Assembly: GCF_000832015.1 (NCBI RefSeq)
Contig: NZ_JXCJ01000001.1
Span: 563,825 to 627,824 of the forward strand
Reading direction: 5' to 3'
DNA from: Gilvimarinus agarilyticus
GTDB taxonomy: Bacteria > Pseudomonadota > Gammaproteobacteria > Pseudomonadales > Cellvibrionaceae
Length of the DNA stretch: 64,000 bases
In this document: positions 38,444 to 46,744 of the stretch, piece after piece
Position numbering within the stretch: position 1 is the first letter of the stretch
Layout: every line of letters begins with the position of its first letter
The notes under the pieces: model-generated
The model's database searches: none
Seen by the model: the letters and a program-made list of their open reading frames with translations, nothing else
What the model was told of the DNA's origin: nothing
Program-made: the position numbers and the translations under genes

Positions 38444-39580
38444 TTAGCAATCTAAATTATTGCCGGGTGTTGTGCCCAGTATTTGAGTAAAGTCGAGATA
38501 AGTATTAATCCGGCTTTGCACTTGTGCTGGGTTACCGCCGTTACATTCAAGCGATCCGTTAATGGTGCGAATCGTCTCGCCAAAGCCATTGCCGTTAACC
38601 ATCGACGTATGCGCCGGGCGATAGCCTGCGCCGCTTTGGGTCATCCAAAACCAAAGTGCTGTGCGCCATGCGGTTGTCGGGTTTTGCGCGACTTGATCGG
38701 GGTTCGACCATAAATCCAGCCCCAGCGCTTGACCGGCGGTGCAGTAGTTGTAGTTCCAACTTAACTGAATCGGGCCGCGACCGTAATACTTTTTACCCGG
38801 CGCGCAAACGCCACAGGCCGTGGACGTACCCGAGCAGTAAGTTCCCTGAGCGATCTCGTTGATGTAATAAAGGCCGCTGGTTTCGTGCGAAAAGTTAGCC
38901 AATGCGGCCGCCGCTTCACGTTTTTGCGTGGTGAGGTTGCCGCTGGTGGCAAACGCCGGGAAAGTGGCGGCGGCATTTACCAGGCCCGCGTAGGTATAAA
39001 ACGTGTTGCGGTTGGGAAACATCTGGTTGAATTGTGCTTCGCTGACAATTGCCGAGAAGCCGTTACCACCGGGCACCGACGATGAACTACTACTGCTGTT
39101 ACCACCGGGGCAAGATTGGGTGGGGTTCCAGAACCAGGTGCTGATGGTTGGGTCGTAGCCGGGATTATCATGTTCGGCAATATAATAAGAGCCGTTATAG
39201 ATGACGACATCGCCGGTGTAATATACCGCAGACGAAGACCACTGCGGACAGGTGCCGTTGCCTGTGGATGATGAGCTGGATGAACTGACAGACGATGAGC
39301 TCGAGCTGCTGGAAGAGGAGTTGTTACCGCCATTACAGGCGCCTAGCTCGTTCCAGGCATTGCTCCAGGCCCAACCGTCTCCGGGCGCGTAGGGCCCGCC
39401 GACAGAGCACCAACCAGCGACGCTACATTGATAGGCGGTGTTGTTGTTTTTAACGATTGCACCATTGCCGTATGAGCTGCCGTCGGCGTATTGCGGTACG
39501 CTTGCGCAGTTGTAGGCGAGCGCTTGCTGCGCCCCCAGTAGGGCAATGGCAAACAGTGCCATTTTGCTAAATATATTCAT
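38444..39580 (-). CDS. Secreted GH19 chitinase with two chitin-binding modules
   Basis: A 378-residue exported endochitinase. Order: signal peptide (to about residue 22, ending ALA), a first CBM5/12-type module with VPQYADGSSYGNGAIV and a cysteine/tryptophan-rich GWCSVGGPY region, a serine-only linker, a second CBM5/12-type module (CPQWSSSAVYYTGDVVIY and STWFWNPTQSC), another serine linker, then the GH19 catalytic domain with FSHETSGLYYINE (catalytic Glu) and KYYGRGPIQLSWNYNY. Polyserine linkers of this kind are typical of Cellvibrio-like polysaccharide degraders. The ATG at 39580 has AAGGA upstream. It stands alone and ends at a strong terminator. Confidence 0.93.
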   Translation of the reverse strand: MNIFSKMALFAIALLGAQQALAYNCASVPQYADGSSYGNGAIVKNNNTAYQCSVAGWCSVGGPYAPGDGWAWSNAWNELGACNGGNNSSSSSSSSSSVSSSSSSSTGNGTCPQWSSSAVYYTGDVVIYNGSYYIAEHDNPGYDPTISTWFWNPTQSCPGGNSSSSSSSVPGGNGFSAIVSEAQFNQMFPNRNTFYTYAGLVNAAATFPAFATSGNLTTQKREAAAALANFSHETSGLYYINEIAQGTYCSGTSTACGVCAPGKKYYGRGPIQLSWNYNYCTAGQALGLDLWSNPDQVAQNPTTAWRTALWFWMTQSGAGYRPAHTSMVNGNGFGETIRTINGSLECNGGNPAQVQSRINTYLDFTQILGTTPGNNLDC

Positions 39581-39943
39581 AGTGACGTCCTTTCTGTGCA
39601 TAGGGTTTATTGTGATACCGCTCGGTTTGAACGGGTTTTCACCACACCGCTACTACGCGTTCCATACAACAGTTTAAAGACGGTGGGCGGGCGCCTAAAC
39701 AAAGGTTCTGCGCTGACTTTTTTCAGCTAGATCTTTACGGTTATCGTCATGTATAGCGTTATGGGTAAACAGTTGCGCGAGTTAAGGTTATTGTCAGGTG
39801 GACTGCACGCGGCCTTCACTGGGTGAAGACACGTTTGACCATAGGTGAGTTAGACAACGTTGTCAATTCTGCGCTGACAAGAGTGAGATCTGATTCAGGT
39901 AATTAGTGCGTAGCGGGGAGATAAATAGGTAAACAGCGTAAAA
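39581..39943. other. Intergenic region upstream of the chitinase
   Basis: About 363 bases with no supported gene between the chitinase start and the hairpin that ends the neighbouring dihaem lipoprotein gene. The one clear element is a perfect 12-base palindrome GACAACGTTGTC at 39853-39864, the size and form of a LacI-type operator. Its distance from the chitinase ATG (about 270 bases) is long, so its target is uncertain. Chitinase promoter elements must lie here but none matches consensus well. Confidence 0.4.
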
Positions 39944-39965
39944 GGAGGGGGGCATGGCCCCCTCT
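39944..39965 (-). terminator. Rho-independent terminator after dihaem lipoprotein gene
   Basis: GAGGGGG at 39945-39951 and CCCCCTC at 39958-39964 are perfect arms around a 6-base loop. On the minus strand the stem is followed by TTTT. It lies just after the stop of the dihaem lipoprotein gene. Confidence 0.7.
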
Positions 39966-39971
39966 GAAAGA

Positions 39972-41588
39972 TCAGTCCCAATCCAAACGAATATCCCAGC
40001 CGTAGCGGTGTTCGCCATCCAGCGGTGCAATGGCGGTGTCGATGGTTTGATAAACATTATCGGCCGGGGTCAACACGGCATCGCGGCCAAACAAAAAGCT
40101 CTGATCCTGCACGATGCGGTAATAGGCCTTGTTTAAATCCAACGCTCGCTCCGGTGAGGGAGTAATTAAATCGTACAGAGTGTCTTGTGCCGCAACTTTT
40201 TCATGCTTAACAATACCTTGGTCGTCAAACCAACGTTCAAGCATTTCGGCGTTTTGACGAAACTCATCGCCGCCACCGACACGCTCCAGGTAGGTTAAGT
40301 ACTCGCCTTGAGTTTCGCCTATGTTGGGTGCATCGCTAAGAGATTTTAAATCGATATAACCCCAACCATTCACGCCGGGTTTTTTTCGGGCGAAGGCAAA
40401 GGTTTGATCAATAGTCGTACCAATGGTTTTGTGGCAACCCATGCAAAAAAACTGTTCTTGATCATTTTGCTTGCGCATTTTGCCGTCGGCGTTTTCGATA
40501 AATCCCCACAGCAACCAGCCCATGCCATTGCTCATGCCGCGATCATCGTGATTAACCACCGCCGGTAAATTGCCAAAATGCTTTTCTTTGGCTTCGCGGT
40601 AGTAAGCGTTTCTTAATCGCTCTTGCGGCATAAAGGTATCTTTGCGCATGTAGCGAACTTCTTTCATGCGGCGGGCGTTACTGATGCTGCCGTCATCCTC
40701 TATGCCTACATAGCGTACCGTGTGTAAAAACTCGGTGCCTTCGGGGTACAGCATATGGGTAAGGGGAGTATCCTTGGCGTCACCAAAAAAGTGCGTGGTG
40801 CGCTCTACGCGGGAGACGTTTGAGTCGAGTTGTTGATCGCCGTTAAAGTCGATGCCGGTGGCGGCCTCATCAAGTGCAATGCTGGGTAAGCTGGTTTTAT
40901 CGACAATGGCCATTTCCACCAGGCTTAGATTGGCAAAGTAAACATCGCGTGAAAACTGGCCGTCGATTTCGCTAAACGCCTCGGGTAGACGAATCATCAC
41001 ATCATCAGTGGAGCCGTTAGTGGGCCAGAAGGTGCTGGGCACGGGTTTGTAGTTGAACGCGACCCAACGGCTGCCGTCGAGCGCTAAGCCGTTTTCATCG
41101 AAGGCGGCGGCACCATCGGCGAGGTTTTCGATGACGGGCGCGCGGCCGCTCCAGGCGTCGGACTTAAACCACGCAGCCAATGCCGAATAGTTATCTTGGT
41201 TGATGTAATCGTGCATAAATTCGTCGCTGATGTCATCGATCTCTGCACGACGATTTTTAAATAAGTTGCTCCAGCGATTAGTATTGCCAATGTCAGAGAA
41301 ATCGTAGCTGCCCTGTAAGAAACCATCGTTCATCATGTTGGGGTTGGTGCGATCGTTGGGATAGCTTTGGTGGCAAATGTAGCAAGGGTTATTTTTGCCT
41401 TCGGTTTTGGTATAGCACTGGGGCGGAATAACCGCTTCGGGATTATAGGTAATATTGTGGGTTATATAATCCTCCGGAGCGTGCACGGTCTCGGCGTCGG
41501 CGGTTTGCGTTAGGCTTTGCGGGGTTTTGTCACAGCCCGTTAATAGTGCTGCCACAATAAAGAATAAGGGGGTGAGTAATCGGGTCAT
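39972..41588 (-). CDS. Dihaem cytochrome c-like lipoprotein
   Basis: A 538-residue lipoprotein: signal peptide with lipobox LLTGC and Asp next to the Cys, which under the Escherichia rule favours inner-membrane retention. Two CxxCH haem motifs are far apart: CYICH in the N-terminal third and CMGCH about two thirds along. No known catalytic family is recognised; it resembles uncharacterised cytochrome-like lipoproteins of marine gammaproteobacteria. I prefer the ATG at 41588, preceded by AGGCAAC, since it begins the signal peptide MTRLLTPLFF directly; a longer frame to 41624 adds 12 residues. It lies after the PhoX-like gene on the same strand but is separated by a terminator. Confidence 0.75.
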   Translation of the reverse strand: MTRLLTPLFFIVAALLTGCDKTPQSLTQTADAETVHAPEDYITHNITYNPEAVIPPQCYTKTEGKNNPCYICHQSYPNDRTNPNMMNDGFLQGSYDFSDIGNTNRWSNLFKNRRAEIDDISDEFMHDYINQDNYSALAAWFKSDAWSGRAPVIENLADGAAAFDENGLALDGSRWVAFNYKPVPSTFWPTNGSTDDVMIRLPEAFSEIDGQFSRDVYFANLSLVEMAIVDKTSLPSIALDEAATGIDFNGDQQLDSNVSRVERTTHFFGDAKDTPLTHMLYPEGTEFLHTVRYVGIEDDGSISNARRMKEVRYMRKDTFMPQERLRNAYYREAKEKHFGNLPAVVNHDDRGMSNGMGWLLWGFIENADGKMRKQNDQEQFFCMGCHKTIGTTIDQTFAFARKKPGVNGWGYIDLKSLSDAPNIGETQGEYLTYLERVGGGDEFRQNAEMLERWFDDQGIVKHEKVAAQDTLYDLITPSPERALDLNKAYYRIVQDQSFLFGRDAVLTPADNVYQTIDTAIAPLDGEHRYGWDIRLDWD

Positions 41589-41635
41589 GGTGTTGCCTAT
41601 GGGTACTGGATATTGGTATCGCATAAACGAAAAAA

Positions 41636-41654
41636 GGAGCCGCGGTGCGGCTCC
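41636..41654 (-). terminator. Rho-independent terminator after PhoX-like gene
   Basis: GGAGCCGC at 41636-41643 and GCGGCTCC at 41647-41654 form a perfect 8-base stem with a 3-base loop. On the minus strand it is followed by TTTTTT, a clear terminator between the PhoX-like gene and the dihaem lipoprotein gene. Confidence 0.85.
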
Positions 41655-41678
41655 TATAGCAATCCGTTATTTTTTTGA

Positions 41679-43586
41679 TTAATCATTAACGCTTGGGTCG
41701 TACATCCACAAGGTGTTGTTCTCCTGGAAGCCGTCTTCGCCAATGACCAAACGGCCGTCGTCCAGAACGATCACGTTGTCAGGTTGTGACAAAGCGTTTA
41801 CGTCGCAGCGCAGTGCACCGTCCAGAGTAGAGCGGTAGGTAGAGCCCATGACTACGGGCTCTATGCGGTTGGTGCTGTAAGCATCGGCGCCAGTCAACAG
41901 CGGCATACGATATACGCCACCACAATCTTTTACCCGTGGCGAAAGCTGCATATCACCTTCATCGTCGATCATGCCGTTGTCCATATCGGCAATGGCAAAG
42001 TAAACGTAGGCTTGATTAACGTCCTCGTTGGCGATCATGTCGGTACCTTCAACGGCTTCTTTCGCCCGTTTTTGGTTAACATAGATGCCTTCAAACTTGC
42101 GCCATTCGTCGGTGGCGCCTTTGGCGCGAGCGGCTTTGCGTGACTCCAAAAACGCGATGCGATCATCCATCGCCATTTCGGCTGTGGTGCTGCCGCCGCC
42201 GTTGGCAACGCTTGGGTAGCTGGCTTCTCCTGCAGCCCAGGCCTCGGCATCAGCGTCGGTGAGGTAGTTACTTTGGCCTTCGACAAAATCGGCGGTGGTG
42301 ATGTCGTCGAAGTCGGCAATCCAGCTGTCGATGGTGGCATTGTCGCTGTGCGCTAACTCGATCCACTGCACATCGAAGCCTGTGGTGAGAGGCTCAAAGC
42401 TGCCAGCGTCTTGGGTGACTTTGGCGCCATACAACGTTCCGCTCGATAAATCGCCGGCGGTATCGGCAACGAACTTAAACAACACGCCGTCGGTATCATC
42501 TTGCGACGAGTAAACGGTTTTTTGATCGGGCATTACGATTGAGTTTTCGTGCTCAAAGCGGCCCAGCGTGTAGTGCCTAACCGGAACCGGGGTGTCGCTG
42601 GTAGGCTCGGTAATCTCGATGGTGTAATGATAGCGGTAAGTGTTAGGGAAGCTCGAGGCGCTATCAGCATCGTTGGCGGTGGGGTCGATGTACATCGCCA
42701 GCACATCGCGGGCCGTCTGCTGAGAAGGATCGTTCCACTCCTCGGTATTGTCACCTTGATTGCCCCACTCTTCGGAGGTTAGTGGAGTGCCCCAAGGGGT
42801 AACAGAGCCAAAGCAATTGGCGATGGTGCCGTAAGTGCCAAAGTCCAACATCTGCACATCGTTGCTGTCGACTGACCAGTAGCCGGTGCTGGCGTTTTTG
42901 TTGAGCTTTAAGCGGCTCATGGCACCGGGAATAGACTCCCAGTTAGTGAACAAATAGCCTTGGTTTTCGCCCGTAGAGACAAAACCGTTAAAGTCCGGGG
43001 TATCGGAGGAGGCCACCACAGTGGACTTGTCGGTTGCGACAATACTGCCAAGGCCTTCAGGCATAGCGCCGCCGAAAGTGTCCATGGTTTGAGCAATGAC
43101 TTGGTATTCGCCGTAGGCAACCTGGACGGTTTGACGCTCTTGCTCAGTCTCAGGTACACCAACAGACACCAGATGTTTGGGCAGCTGGTTAATGTTGACG
43201 CCAGCCAGTACACCCACGGTGCCGTGGTTAAAGGTTTTGCCGTCGGCGTCGGTGGCGCTGTTGGCGCTATCGGGGTGCTGAACGTTAAAAAATAAATCGC
43301 CGTCTTCGGTGGCGAAAGCGCCGGTCACTTCGGCGCCTGCCGGCACAGTAGCCAGGCGAGTTAGGCCGGGGGTCATCAGGCTGGCGTTACCGCCGCCTTC
43401 GCCACTGCTGCCGTCTGAGCCATCACTACCGTCGGCACCTGCCGGGCCCTGTGGGCCTTCGGGGCCAGCTGGGCCCTGAGCACCGGTGGCGCCGTCGTTA
43501 CCGTCGTCACCATCACAAGCTGCTAATGCCATCACACTCAGCATAGCCAGTGCGAGCTTCCCTTTACCATTTAGCCGAAACGTCAT
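41679..43586 (-). CDS. PhoX/DUF839-type lipoprotein with collagen-like N-terminal repeats
   Basis: A 635-residue lipoprotein. The lipobox LAAC ends at Cys24, followed by Asp. Directly after it stand 13 uninterrupted Gly-X-Y triplets (GDD GND GAT GAQ GPA GPE and on), a collagen-like stalk of about 40 residues. The main part resembles the PhoX/DUF839 beta-propeller family: MPEGLGSIVATDKST, EHENSIVMPDQKTVYSSQDD and the late NVIVLDDGRLVIGEDG. PhoX members are calcium-dependent alkaline phosphatases, but many DUF839 members have no tested activity and I did not verify the metal ligands. The ATG at 43586 has GGAG upstream; a frame to 43604 adds six residues. Confidence 0.8.
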   Translation of the reverse strand: MTFRLNGKGKLALAMLSVMALAACDGDDGNDGATGAQGPAGPEGPQGPAGADGSDGSDGSSGEGGGNASLMTPGLTRLATVPAGAEVTGAFATEDGDLFFNVQHPDSANSATDADGKTFNHGTVGVLAGVNINQLPKHLVSVGVPETEQERQTVQVAYGEYQVIAQTMDTFGGAMPEGLGSIVATDKSTVVASSDTPDFNGFVSTGENQGYLFTNWESIPGAMSRLKLNKNASTGYWSVDSNDVQMLDFGTYGTIANCFGSVTPWGTPLTSEEWGNQGDNTEEWNDPSQQTARDVLAMYIDPTANDADSASSFPNTYRYHYTIEITEPTSDTPVPVRHYTLGRFEHENSIVMPDQKTVYSSQDDTDGVLFKFVADTAGDLSSGTLYGAKVTQDAGSFEPLTTGFDVQWIELAHSDNATIDSWIADFDDITTADFVEGQSNYLTDADAEAWAAGEASYPSVANGGGSTTAEMAMDDRIAFLESRKAARAKGATDEWRKFEGIYVNQKRAKEAVEGTDMIANEDVNQAYVYFAIADMDNGMIDDEGDMQLSPRVKDCGGVYRMPLLTGADAYSTNRIEPVVMGSTYRSTLDGALRCDVNALSQPDNVIVLDDGRLVIGEDGFQENNTLWMYDPSVND

Positions 43587-43711
43587 TGTGTTCTCCTCGA
43601 TCAATAGTTATTAGCACGGTTGAAGTGCCAACACGTTAGAGGCGAAAAATGACGTTAAATATCAGCTTCGATGACGTTTCTGTGAAATTTGTGTAACAAA
43701 GAGATGGTGCG

Positions 43712-43737
43712 CCGCCACGGCCAGGGTACCGTGGCGG
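43712..43737 (-). terminator. Hairpin after hpf
   Basis: CCGCCACGG at 43712-43720 and CCGTGGCGG at 43729-43737 are perfect 9-base arms around an 8-base loop, right after the hpf stop. The T-rich stretch comes only further on, so termination strength is uncertain. Confidence 0.5.
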
Positions 43738-43743
43738 TGAAGC

Positions 43744-44079
43744 TTACGAGGCTTCGTCGATTGGCTCTTGGTCGAGCTGGGGTTTCTCGTGGCGGTTAGA
43801 TTTAACCGAGCCTTTGCGGTGCGCCAAGGCGGCCTCAAGCTTTTTGGCCGCTTGGGCAATGGCCGCGTACATGTCGTGGTTGGCGGCTTGCACGGCAACT
43901 GCAGCCCCCAGATATTGGGTAGTCACCTCAACACTTTGGGAGGCGCGCTCGACCGTTAAGGTCACAGAAATAGATTCTAGCTGAGGAAAGTGCGAGCTGA
44001 CTTTGGCAAATTTGGTGTTTACAGATTCACGAATAGCGTCGGTGATATCGACATGGTGACCGGAAAGTTGGATTTGCAT
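43744..44079 (-). CDS. hpf: Ribosome hibernation-promoting factor, short form
   Basis: Binds the 30S decoding centre and favours inactive 100S ribosome dimers in stationary phase. The protein of 111 residues starts MQIQLSGHHVDITDAIRES and holds the typical FPQLESISVTLTVE and HDMYAAIAQAAKKLEAAL blocks; it is the short form without the long C-terminal dimerisation domain. I use the ATG at 44079, which has AGGA upstream and gives the family N-terminus; the frame continues to 44205 but the extra 42 residues look non-coding. It is usually next to rpoN; here it stands alone, divergent from yjbQ. Confidence 0.92.
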   Translation of the reverse strand: MQIQLSGHHVDITDAIRESVNTKFAKVSSHFPQLESISVTLTVERASQSVEVTTQYLGAAVAVQAANHDMYAAIAQAAKKLEAALAHRKGSVKSNRHEKPQLDQEPIDEAS

Positions 44080-44267
44080 ACACTGGATTCCTTGTACCAT
44101 TGAAAAAGCACTACTAACAACTTTACCGCTAATAGTACGGAAGAAAGAGGCGGTGTTTTTTGCCAGCCTCTTGTTAAACATGCGCCCGAAATCGGTAAAA
44201 TTCAAGCGCGAATGTCATAATATTTTCATGTGGTTTTGTATTACGGAAACAAAGGTGGAGAAATGTG

Positions 44268-44687
44268 ATGTGGCAGCAATCCGAGTTTAGTCTGGCTCCG
44301 CGGAGTCGGGGCTTTCATTTGATTACCGACGAGATAGAGCGTCAGCTACCCGATATCAGTCAGCTTCAGTGCGGTTTGCTGCACCTGTTTATCCAGCATA
44401 CATCGGCCAGCCTTAGCATTAACGAGAACGCCGATCCGACCGTCCGCATTGACCTCGAGAGTCACTTTAACCAGTTTGTGCCCGAGCGGGCGCCCTATTA
44501 TCGCCATGATTACGAGGGCGATGACGATATGCCAGCCCACATTAAAAGCAGTATTTTGGGGGTGAGTGTGAGCGTGCCGATTAGCGCCGGTAGGTTAAAC
44601 CTGGGCACCTGGCAGGGTATTTACCTGTGCGAGCACCGCAATCGCGGCGGGTCGCGCAGGCTAGTGGCGACTGTACAGGGTGAGTAA
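44268..44687 (+). CDS. yjbQ: YjbQ/UPF0047 family protein
   Basis: A 139-residue small protein of the YjbQ family, some members of which show weak thiamine-phosphate synthase activity. Diagnostic parts are [22 protein letters not shown] and the late [17 protein letters not shown]; the conserved His, Asn and Glu of the putative metal site are present. The ATG at 44268 has GGAG at 8 bases and is preferred over the GTG three bases upstream. It is a single gene; the cellular role is not established. Confidence 0.93.
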   Translation: MWQQSEFSLAPRSRGFHLITDEIERQLPDISQLQCGLLHLFIQHTSASLSINENADPTVRIDLESHFNQFVPERAPYYRHDYEGDDDMPAHIKSSILGVSVSVPISAGRLNLGTWQGIYLCEHRNRGGSRRLVATVQGE

Positions 44688-44908
44688 GTCATTACTAGCG
44701 GCAGGGCACACGTCTCTGCGATTGTTAGAACGCGATAAGCTAAAGGGGGCGGAACAGACTAGGCTATGCAGTGACCATTTTGGCGCCGCGGATAAGCCTG
44801 GTGTTTGGGTGTGAATACCACCGAGGCTGGCGCGCAGCATTTTGGGGCGCAAAACGGTATACTTGCACCGCTTCGGGTAATTCCGCAAAAAGCCGTTAGA
44901 GGTAAACC

Positions 44909-45685
44909 ATGACACAACCCACTGAGCGAACGCTCTACCCCAGCCTGCGCGGCAAGCGGGTATTTATTACCGGTGGCGCTACCGGTATCGGCGCCTGCAT
45001 GGTCGAGGCTTTTTTGTATCAGGGCGCCATAGTGGGTTTTGTGGATATCGCCGAGGAAGACGGTTCTGCGCTCTGCACCCGACTCGCGGCGGCTTATGGC
45101 AATGCCGTGTGTTTTCGCGCCTGTGACGTTACCGATGTCGCTGCGCTGCGCGTTACTATCGGTGAGATGTGCGAGCAGTTGGGCACTTTTAATGTGCTGA
45201 TTAACAACGTCGCTAACGACAAACGCTGTGATCCTCGCTCGCTGGAGGATGCCAGTTGGCACAGCTCGATGGCGGTTAACCTGGATGCCGCGTTCTTCAC
45301 TACCCGCGCTATTGCCCCCGGTATGGCCGAGAGCGGGGGTGGATCTATCATCAACTTTAGCTCGATTAATGCCCTTTACGGCCCGGCCGAAATGCCCAGC
45401 TATGTGACCGCAAAGGCAGGGCTTTTAGGGCTGACCCGCGCTCTGGCATCCGACTTTGCCCGGGATAACATTAGGGTAAACGCGCTGGTGCCGGGCTGGG
45501 TGGCTACCGACAAACAGCTGGAAAAATGGCTCACTCCCGAGGCCGAGGCCAAGTGGATGGAAAACGTGCGCCTGCAGCGCCGCTTAAAACCAGTGGATGT
45601 CGCCAATATGGCGCTGTTCTTGGCCTCCGAAGACGCCTCGATGATAACCGGGCAGCAGTTTGTGGTTGATGGTGGTCGGTTGTAA
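44909..45685 (+). CDS. SDR-family dehydrogenase, probably sugar 1-dehydrogenase
   Basis: NAD(P)-dependent short-chain dehydrogenase of 258 residues. Visible are the cofactor motif TGGATGIG, NNVAN (the NNAG variant), the catalytic Ser in INFSSINALYG, the Tyr-x-x-x-Lys of SYVTAKAG and the C-terminal GQQFVVDGG. Together with the SMP-30-type lactonase 77 bases downstream it looks like the first step of a non-phosphorylating aldose oxidation (sugar to lactone), as in arabinose, galactose or fucose pathways. The sugar cannot be read from the sequence. Confidence 0.88.
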   Translation: MTQPTERTLYPSLRGKRVFITGGATGIGACMVEAFLYQGAIVGFVDIAEEDGSALCTRLAAAYGNAVCFRACDVTDVAALRVTIGEMCEQLGTFNVLINNVANDKRCDPRSLEDASWHSSMAVNLDAAFFTTRAIAPGMAESGGGSIINFSSINALYGPAEMPSYVTAKAGLLGLTRALASDFARDNIRVNALVPGWVATDKQLEKWLTPEAEAKWMENVRLQRRLKPVDVANMALFLASEDASMITGQQFVVDGGRL

Positions 45686-45762
45686 ATGCTGCACGGCTGT
45701 AGCGGTGATCGCTATGGCGCAGCCGAGAGTACAACAGCGGCGCAATACCAAGGTGTTTAATC

Positions 45763-46626
45763 GTGCAGTTAGTCAATGAAATAGCGGTTGGCTGCGAGCT
45801 GGGTGAAGGTGTGTTGTGGCACCCGATCGAGCAGTGCCTCTGGTGGACGGATATTCACGGCTGTACCCTCTATCGTTTTAACCCCAGGCAAAACAAGATA
45901 ACCCGCTTTAGTGTCCCCGAGCGCCTAACGGCTTTTGGCTTTACCGCCGATCCCGAGCGCTTGATCGTGAGCTTTGCCTCGGGCATAGCCAGTTTCTGGC
46001 CCGCTAGTGCTAAGCGGGTATCGCATGCCACACCCGAGCAGGGCCGTCCAGGGCAGCGCTTTAACGACGGCCGGGTGGACCCCCGTGGGCGCTTTTGGGC
46101 CGGCACCATGAATGAACTCCAGCCCGATACGGCAAGCTCTGCATTGTATTGTTGGAGTACGGACTGTCACCGTGAATTAAGCGGCCTACAAATCTCGAAC
46201 GGCCTGTGCTGGAGCCCGGACGGGGCGACGGCCTATCATGCCGACTCGCCCACCCGATGCATTATGGCTTACGACTTTTCCCCGGAGGGTCGTTTTAGTG
46301 ACCCCCGCCTGCTGGTGCAGACCCCCGAGGGTGCCTACCCCGACGGCGCCTGTACCGATGCCCACGGCAACCTCTGGAGTGCGCACTGGGGGGCGGGCCA
46401 GGTCGTGTGCTACAGCCCACAGGGTGATCTTTTAACCTGTATAAGCGTGCCCACCTCCCAGCCCACCTGCGTCGCTTTTGGCGGCCCCGATTTACGTGAT
46501 TTGTATGTAACCAGCGCCTGGGAGGGCATGAGCGAGTCGCAGCGTTTAACCGAGCCCCGGGCGGGTAATATATTTGTGTATCGCGGTAGTGCCAAAGGGC
46601 GAGCGTGCGACTTTTATCGGTTGTAG
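45763..46626 (+). CDS. SMP-30/gluconolactonase-type sugar lactonase
   Basis: Six-bladed beta-propeller lactonase of 287 residues that opens sugar lactones to aldonic acids. Metal-ligand motifs are visible: LGEGVLWHP with the Glu, RFNDGRVDPRGRFWAGTM, the Asn in ISNGLCWSPDG and the Asp in YPDGACTDAHGNLW. The start is a GTG at 45763 with AAGG upstream. It should act on the product of the preceding SDR enzyme; they are likely cotranscribed. A sugar-acid dehydratase is not in this window, so the pathway must be completed elsewhere. Confidence 0.9.
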   Translation: MQLVNEIAVGCELGEGVLWHPIEQCLWWTDIHGCTLYRFNPRQNKITRFSVPERLTAFGFTADPERLIVSFASGIASFWPASAKRVSHATPEQGRPGQRFNDGRVDPRGRFWAGTMNELQPDTASSALYCWSTDCHRELSGLQISNGLCWSPDGATAYHADSPTRCIMAYDFSPEGRFSDPRLLVQTPEGAYPDGACTDAHGNLWSAHWGAGQVVCYSPQGDLLTCISVPTSQPTCVAFGGPDLRDLYVTSAWEGMSESQRLTEPRAGNIFVYRGSAKGRACDFYRL

Positions 46627-46744
46627 CGCGTCCGGCTACAACATATTGTCTTGTGTCATAGCGCAGACTCTGTCATTGTTTTGCGTCTGGCGACGGGGCT
46701 AACACAAGGATAGTGGGCTTAATAAAAACAACACTATACGATTT

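Noticed and set aside
43744-44205. Long N-terminal extension of hpf
   Set aside because: The family N-terminus and a good ribosome site are at 44079; the 42 extra residues look non-coding.
44661-44915. 84-residue minus-strand frame between yjbQ and the SDR gene
   Set aside because: No ribosome site, composition unlike its neighbours and no recognisable motif; the region is better read as spacer.
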